15,463 nucleotides of DNA from Ruminococcus difficilis (lineage in GTDB: Bacteria; Bacillota_A; Clostridia; Oscillospirales; Acutalibacteraceae): the NCBI RefSeq assembly GCF_016680995.1, contig NZ_JAEQMG010000012.1, positions 1 through 15,463 of the forward strand, written 5' to 3'. A program made the position numbers and the translations under genes. Under the pieces are notes generated by a model that made no database searches, was not told where the DNA came from, and saw only the letters and a program-made list of their open reading frames with translations. Positions 12,097-15,463 of the stretch are shown piece after piece (the stretch's first letter is position 1; every line of letters begins with the position of its first letter).

Positions 12097-12950
12097 TGGA
12101 AGAAATGTTCTCGCGCCTCGCGGTGTTTTTCCAGATGCCGTTTGTGCGCTACGCCTTCATCGTCGGTATACTGATAGCGCTCTGTGCCTCGCTTCTGGGC
12201 GTGACATTGGTGCTCAAGCGCTTCTCGTTCATCGGCGACGGACTCTCTCACGTCGCGTTCGGCGCAATGGCGGTCGCGGCTGTCGTGGGGCTGACGAATA
12301 ATATGTTCATCGTTATGCCTATCACTATAATCAGCGCGGTATTGCTTTTGCGCACGGGCACCAACACCAGGATAAAGGGCGACGCGGCTGTCGCGATGAT
12401 ATCCGTCGGCGCGCTCGCGTTCGGTTATCTTCTGATGAACAAGTTCCCGACCTCGGCTAACGTCTCGGGCGACGTGTGCACGACTCTTTTCGGTTCGACC
12501 TCGATCATCACTCTCAAGGAAGAGGACGTTTGGTTCTGCGCGGTGCTGTCGCTCGTGGTTGTGCTTGCGTTCATCTTCTTTTACAACAAGATTTTTTCCG
12601 TTACCTTCGACGAGAACTTCGCGCGCGCAACAGGTACACGGGTGAGTGTCTATAATCTGATTATCGCGATAATCATTGCGGTCATTATCGTAATCGGAAT
12701 GAGCCTTGTAGGTTCGCTCCTGATTTCCGCGCTTATAATTTTCCCTGCGCTTTCCGCGATGCGCGTGTTCAAGAGCTTCAAATCCGTCACGATCTGCTCG
12801 GCGTGCCTGTCGGTATTTTGCGCGGCGATCGGTATTCTGGTATCTATCCTCGCTAATACTCCCGTAGGCGCGACAATAGTGATCGCCGACATAGCCGTAT
12901 TCGGTATCTTCACGCTTATCGGCGGCTTCAGGAGCGGCTTTAAATCTTAA
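12096..12950 (+). CDS. znuB: Zinc ABC transporter permease
   Basis: 284 aa polytopic permease of the ABC-3 family (ZnuB/MntB/AdcB). About 8-9 hydrophobic helices are visible. Family hallmarks are the early LLGVTLVLKRFSFIGDGLSH, followed by VAFGAMAVA, and the C-terminal region GSLLISALIIFPALSAM, then NTPVGATIVIADI. It forms the membrane channel for the metal delivered by the lipoprotein. The start overlaps the znuC stop (TGATG) and GGGAGG at 12080-12085 serves it. It is the last gene of the operon; a strong hairpin follows after 11 nt. Confidence 0.94.
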   Translation: MEEMFSRLAVFFQMPFVRYAFIVGILIALCASLLGVTLVLKRFSFIGDGLSHVAFGAMAVAAVVGLTNNMFIVMPITIISAVLLLRTGTNTRIKGDAAVAMISVGALAFGYLLMNKFPTSANVSGDVCTTLFGSTSIITLKEEDVWFCAVLSLVVVLAFIFFYNKIFSVTFDENFARATGTRVSVYNLIIAIIIAVIIVIGMSLVGSLLISALIIFPALSAMRVFKSFKSVTICSACLSVFCAAIGILVSILANTPVGATIVIADIAVFGIFTLIGGFRSGFKS

Positions 12951-12961
12951 TACAAATAACT

Positions 12962-12988
12962 ACAGCCGGCTTTTAACAAGCCGGCTGT
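12962..12988 (+). terminator. Bidirectional terminator between znuB and the MocR gene
   Basis: ACAGCCGGCTT (12962-12972), 5-nt loop, AAGCCGGCTGT (12978-12988): a perfect 11-bp stem. TTTGAATATTATTT follows on the plus strand. The right arm is the last codons of the convergent MocR gene, whose TAA (12975-12973) sits in the loop. Confidence 0.88.
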
Positions 12989-14346
12989 TTGAATATTATT
13001 TCACTGACGAGGCGGATACCCTCGTCTATTTTATTTATCGGTATTCCCGAGAAGCAGAAGCCGAAGTCACTGTCCGATTTAATAGATGTCATCAGACGGA
13101 TTCCGTTTTCTTCAAGCGCATTGTCGATTTCGGCGCGGTTTACTTCTTTCGGCAGCTTAACGGCGACATACATTGCGGTTTCGTTGAAGGTAAGAGCTGC
13201 GTTTGGAAAGTATCTCTTTATACTCTCAAGTGTCTGCCTGCTCTTTTCGAGGTAAACACGCCTTGCTCTGCGGATATGCGAGTCCATCTTGCCCGAGTTG
13301 AGATATCCCGCCAGCGCGAGCTGTTCGGTTTTTGAGGCGATTTGATTAATGTAGGGCTTGCATTCCGAAAAATCCTTCATCAGGCTCTCAGGCAGCACCA
13401 TGTAGCTGATACGAACCGACGGCAGCAGTACCTTTGAGAACGAGCCGATGTACACAGTGTGCTCAGAGTCATAGTACTGTACGCAGGGTATGGGGTGGGA
13501 GCTGTATCGCAGCTCGCCGTTGAAATCGTCCTCGATAATATACGCGCCGTGCTTAGCTGCCCAGCGAATCATCTCGAGCCGCCTTGTCACAGGCATATTA
13601 AGGCCGCGTTTGCCCGAGAAATTCGGGTTGACAAGGATAATATCGGGGCTTAGCGCGTCGAGTGAATCGATCGTTACGCCCAAATCGTCGCTGTCGAAGT
13701 AGCAGATTTCATATCCGAAGCTGCGGAAAACGAATTCCGACTGTACGAAGCTCGACTTTTGCAGAGCGACGCGTTTATCAGTTCCGATCAGCGAACACAA
13801 GAGATACAATACAGCCTGGGTACCTGCGCCGACTATAATATTAGACATTTTTGAGTTGACGCTTCTGATTCCGAGCGCGTATTTCTGCAGCGCGTAACGC
13901 AGGGCTTCCTCACCCTGAGCGTCGCCGTATGAGGTCAGAAGGTAGCTGCGGTTGATGATATTTTTTATCTCCTTGCGCCAGATAGCGAGGTCAATAACGC
14001 TGCTGTCAATGCTCTTGGTGCTGAAATCATACTCGTAGTACTTATTTTCTTTTTTAGAATTATCCTCGATGCTCTCGGCAATCTTCGGGCGGTTCTCAAA
14101 GTCAGCCGCGACGAAATAACCGCTTTTCGGGCGGTTTGTAATGTAACCCTCGGCGCACAGCTGGTCGTAGGCAGAAATCACGGTGGTTTTTGAGAGCGAC
14201 AGCGAGCTGCTGAGTTCTCTTATAGACGGCAGGCGGTCGTTTTTCTTCAGGTTGCCGTTCTCGATAGCCCGTCTGACGGAGTGGTAAATCTGCCGATAGA
14301 GCGGTATTTTGTCGTTTTTGTCAGTCATAATAAAATCGTAAAGCAT
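12973..14346 (-). CDS. MocR-type transcriptional regulator (GntR winged helix + aminotransferase-like domain)
   Basis: 457 aa. The N-terminal GntR winged helix (about 10-78) reads IPLYRQIYHSVRRAIENG, then RLPSIRELSSSLSLSKTTV and GYITNRPKSGYFV. A linker (about 83-110) precedes a fold-type I aminotransferase domain with GAGTQAVLYLL, IIEDDFNGELRY (PLP-binding Asp about 273-274) and the Schiff-base Lys of GSFSKVLLPS (Lys305). The usual HQ-x-P-x-G motif reads NPNFSGKRGLNMP here, so the cofactor pocket may differ. Such proteins bind PLP plus an amino-acid-like effector and activate or repress neighbouring genes. The start at 14346 is preferred because GGTGAT is close upstream and the promoter is just beyond; ATG 14412 would lie upstream of the -35. 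It diverges from murD. No pdx, gab or tau genes are nearby, so the target is unknown. Confidence 0.9.
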   Translation of the reverse strand: MLYDFIMTDKNDKIPLYRQIYHSVRRAIENGNLKKNDRLPSIRELSSSLSLSKTTVISAYDQLCAEGYITNRPKSGYFVAADFENRPKIAESIEDNSKKENKYYEYDFSTKSIDSSVIDLAIWRKEIKNIINRSYLLTSYGDAQGEEALRYALQKYALGIRSVNSKMSNIIVGAGTQAVLYLLCSLIGTDKRVALQKSSFVQSEFVFRSFGYEICYFDSDDLGVTIDSLDALSPDIILVNPNFSGKRGLNMPVTRRLEMIRWAAKHGAYIIEDDFNGELRYSSHPIPCVQYYDSEHTVYIGSFSKVLLPSVRISYMVLPESLMKDFSECKPYINQIASKTEQLALAGYLNSGKMDSHIRRARRVYLEKSRQTLESIKRYFPNAALTFNETAMYVAVKLPKEVNRAEIDNALEENGIRLMTSIKSDSDFGFCFSGIPINKIDEGIRLVSEIIFKQPAC

Positions 14347-14361
14347 TTCATCACCATTTTC

Positions 14362-14390
14362 ATTGTACCACCCACAGGGGAATATTGCAA
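14362..14390 (-). promoter_or_regulatory. Promoter of the MocR gene
   Basis: On the minus strand TTGCAA (14390-14385), 17-bp spacer, TACAAT (14367-14362) with an extended -10 TGG. The predicted leader is only about 10 nt. Confidence 0.72.
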
Positions 14391-14396
14391 TAACGG

Positions 14397-14425
14397 TTGA
14401 AATTTTCTCCATTTATTAGTATAAT
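14397..14425 (+). promoter_or_regulatory. Promoter of murD
   Basis: TTGAAA (14397-14402), 17-bp spacer, TATAAT (14420-14425): 11 of 12 positions. Only 6 bp separate its -35 from that of the divergent MocR promoter, so the two polymerases would compete. Confidence 0.85.
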
Positions 14426-14461
14426 AAATAAGTATGATAATTTTACGAGAGAGGGATTTTT

Positions 14462-15463
14462 GTGAATACTTCGGTAAACCGTTTTTTTGAAGGAATCAAG
14501 GGCAAGACCGTAGCCTTCATCGGCATCGGCACAAGCAACCTGCCTTTGATAAAGCTGTTCGCGGATAAGGGAGCAAAGGTCAAGGCGCTCGACAGAAAGG
14601 ACTTTGAAGCCCTCGGCGAAAACGGCGTGCTCGCAAAGGAGTACGGCGCTGAGCTGATTCTGGGAGATTGCTACCTTGACAATATCGACGCGGACATAGT
14701 TTTCCGCAGCCCGGGCACACCGTTCTACAAGCCCGAGCTTGTGGCTGTGCGCGAGAGCGGAAATGTACTGACCTCTGAGATGGAGGTTTTCTTTGAGCTG
14801 TGTCCGTGCAAGACAATTGCCGTCACAGGCTCCGACGGCAAGACCACCACAACGACGATCATTTCCGAGTTCTTGAAGGCGGCGGGAAAGACCGTTCACC
14901 TCGGAGGCAACATCGGCAAGCCCTTGCTGCCCGAAATCGAGAGCATAGACGCGGACGACTATGCGGTTGTCGAGCTCTCGAGTTTCCAGCTTATTTCCAT
15001 GCGCCAAAGCCCCGACGTGGCGGTTGTCACAAACCTCGCGCCGAACCACCTCGATATCCACAAGGATATGCAGGAGTACATCGACTCAAAGCGCAACATC
15101 GTGCTTCACCAGAGCGCGTTCTCAAAGGCGGTAGTCAACCTCGATAACGAAATCGCGAACAGCTTTTCCGAGAACGTCCGCGGTCAGCTCTGCAAGTTCA
15201 GCGTTAAGGAACAGCTCTCCAACGGCGCGTATCTTGATGGCACCACGATCTGCTACAGCGACTATGGTAAGGTAACGCGAATCATGGATATCTCCGATAT
15301 CCGCATTCCGGGCATGCACAACGTCGAGAACTACCTCGCGGCGATTTCCGCGGTATGGGGTATGGTCGACGTTGATACAATAGTCAAGGTCGCAAAGGAA
15401 TTCGGCGGCGTCGCTCACCGCGCGGAGTTTGTCAGGGAATACAAGGGTGTGCGCTACTACAAA
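14462..15463 (+). CDS. murD: UDP-N-acetylmuramoylalanine--D-glutamate ligase (3' partial)
   Basis: Adds D-Glu to UDP-MurNAc-L-Ala in cytosolic peptidoglycan precursor synthesis. 334 codons are visible and the frame runs off the window; the family is about 450 aa, so the C-terminal domain is mostly missing. The GTG start at 14462 has GAGAGAGGG ending 6 nt upstream. The N-terminal Rossmann-like domain has AFIGIGTSN and FRSPGTP. The Mur ATPase P-loop is TGSDGKTT (122-129), with Asp where many MurD have Asn. Next are GGNIGKPL (148-155), ELSSFQL (171-177), NHLDIH (195-200), the probable carbamylated Lys210 (YIDSKRN), and AHR near the end. GNIG plus ELSSFQL separates it from MurC, MurE and MurF. 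Its own promoter lies opposite that of the MocR gene. Confidence 0.93.
   Translation, partial: MNTSVNRFFEGIKGKTVAFIGIGTSNLPLIKLFADKGAKVKALDRKDFEALGENGVLAKEYGAELILGDCYLDNIDADIVFRSPGTPFYKPELVAVRESGNVLTSEMEVFFELCPCKTIAVTGSDGKTTTTTIISEFLKAAGKTVHLGGNIGKPLLPEIESIDADDYAVVELSSFQLISMRQSPDVAVVTNLAPNHLDIHKDMQEYIDSKRNIVLHQSAFSKAVVNLDNEIANSFSENVRGQLCKFSVKEQLSNGAYLDGTTICYSDYGKVTRIMDISDIRIPGMHNVENYLAAISAVWGMVDVDTIVKVAKEFGGVAHRAEFVREYKGVRYYK

Noticed and set aside
1..15463. CRISPR array, tRNA, rRNA or att site
   Set aside because: I found no regularly spaced long repeats, no tRNA cloverleaf and no rRNA-like sequence on reading the window.

Overview
The window reads as chromosome of a low-to-mid GC anaerobic Firmicute of the Clostridia, most likely Ruminococcus/Oscillospiraceae-like (inference). 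The reasons are strong AGGAGG ribosome sites, near-consensus sigma-A promoters (several with exactly 17-bp spacers), GTG/TTG starts, GC-rich genes between AT-rich intergenic DNA, and the families present (AGCS sodium:alanine symporter, Fur-ZnuACB, MocR).

Layout. (1) 1-2890: purA (5' end outside the window) and guaA, same strand, 57 nt apart with a 9-bp hairpin between them, then a strong terminator. They make AMP and GMP from the two branches of IMP. (2) 2902-4119: a two-gene minus-strand unit, a seven-helix membrane protein of unknown function followed by a small zinc-ribbon protein whose start is abnormal. It is transcribed divergently from an alkyltransferase-like (ATL/MGMT-fold) gene at 4141. 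That gene loses its expected C-terminus at about 4353, where the sequence turns AT-rich. (3) about 4354-8270: an AT-rich accessory stretch. It holds a decayed three-part relic: an FtsK-gamma winged helix joined to an Mrr-type endonuclease domain, broken off at the first catalytic Asp and joined in frame to the tail of a HAD phosphatase. Two +1 shifts, both in A runs, interrupt it. Next come an intact operon of a medium-chain/aryl acyl-CoA synthetase and a hotdog thioesterase, then about 530 bp without a convincing gene that contains a consensus promoter, hairpins and a terminator (candidate non-coding RNA). (4) 8273-9857: an AGCS sodium:alanine symporter on the minus strand. (5) 9905-12988: a zinc-type cassette, Fur-family regulator then znuA, znuC, znuB, tightly packed. 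A consensus promoter carries two 21-bp dyads of the same sequence type, which suggests autoregulation. (6) 12973-15463: a MocR/GntR regulator (minus) diverging from murD (plus, runs off the window). Their promoters lie back to back with only 6 bp between the two -35 hexamers.

The core of the window is housekeeping (purines, peptidoglycan, metal and amino-acid transport). The less ordinary parts are the FtsK-gamma/Mrr/HAD chimera with its homopolymer frameshifts, the promoter-to-terminator gene-less interval at 8015-8264, the zinc-ribbon gene without a usable start upstream of its first cysteines, the MocR-murD divergent pair, and a transcription terminator whose loop holds the stop codon of the convergent gene. 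I see no CRISPR array, tRNA, rRNA or intact mobile element.
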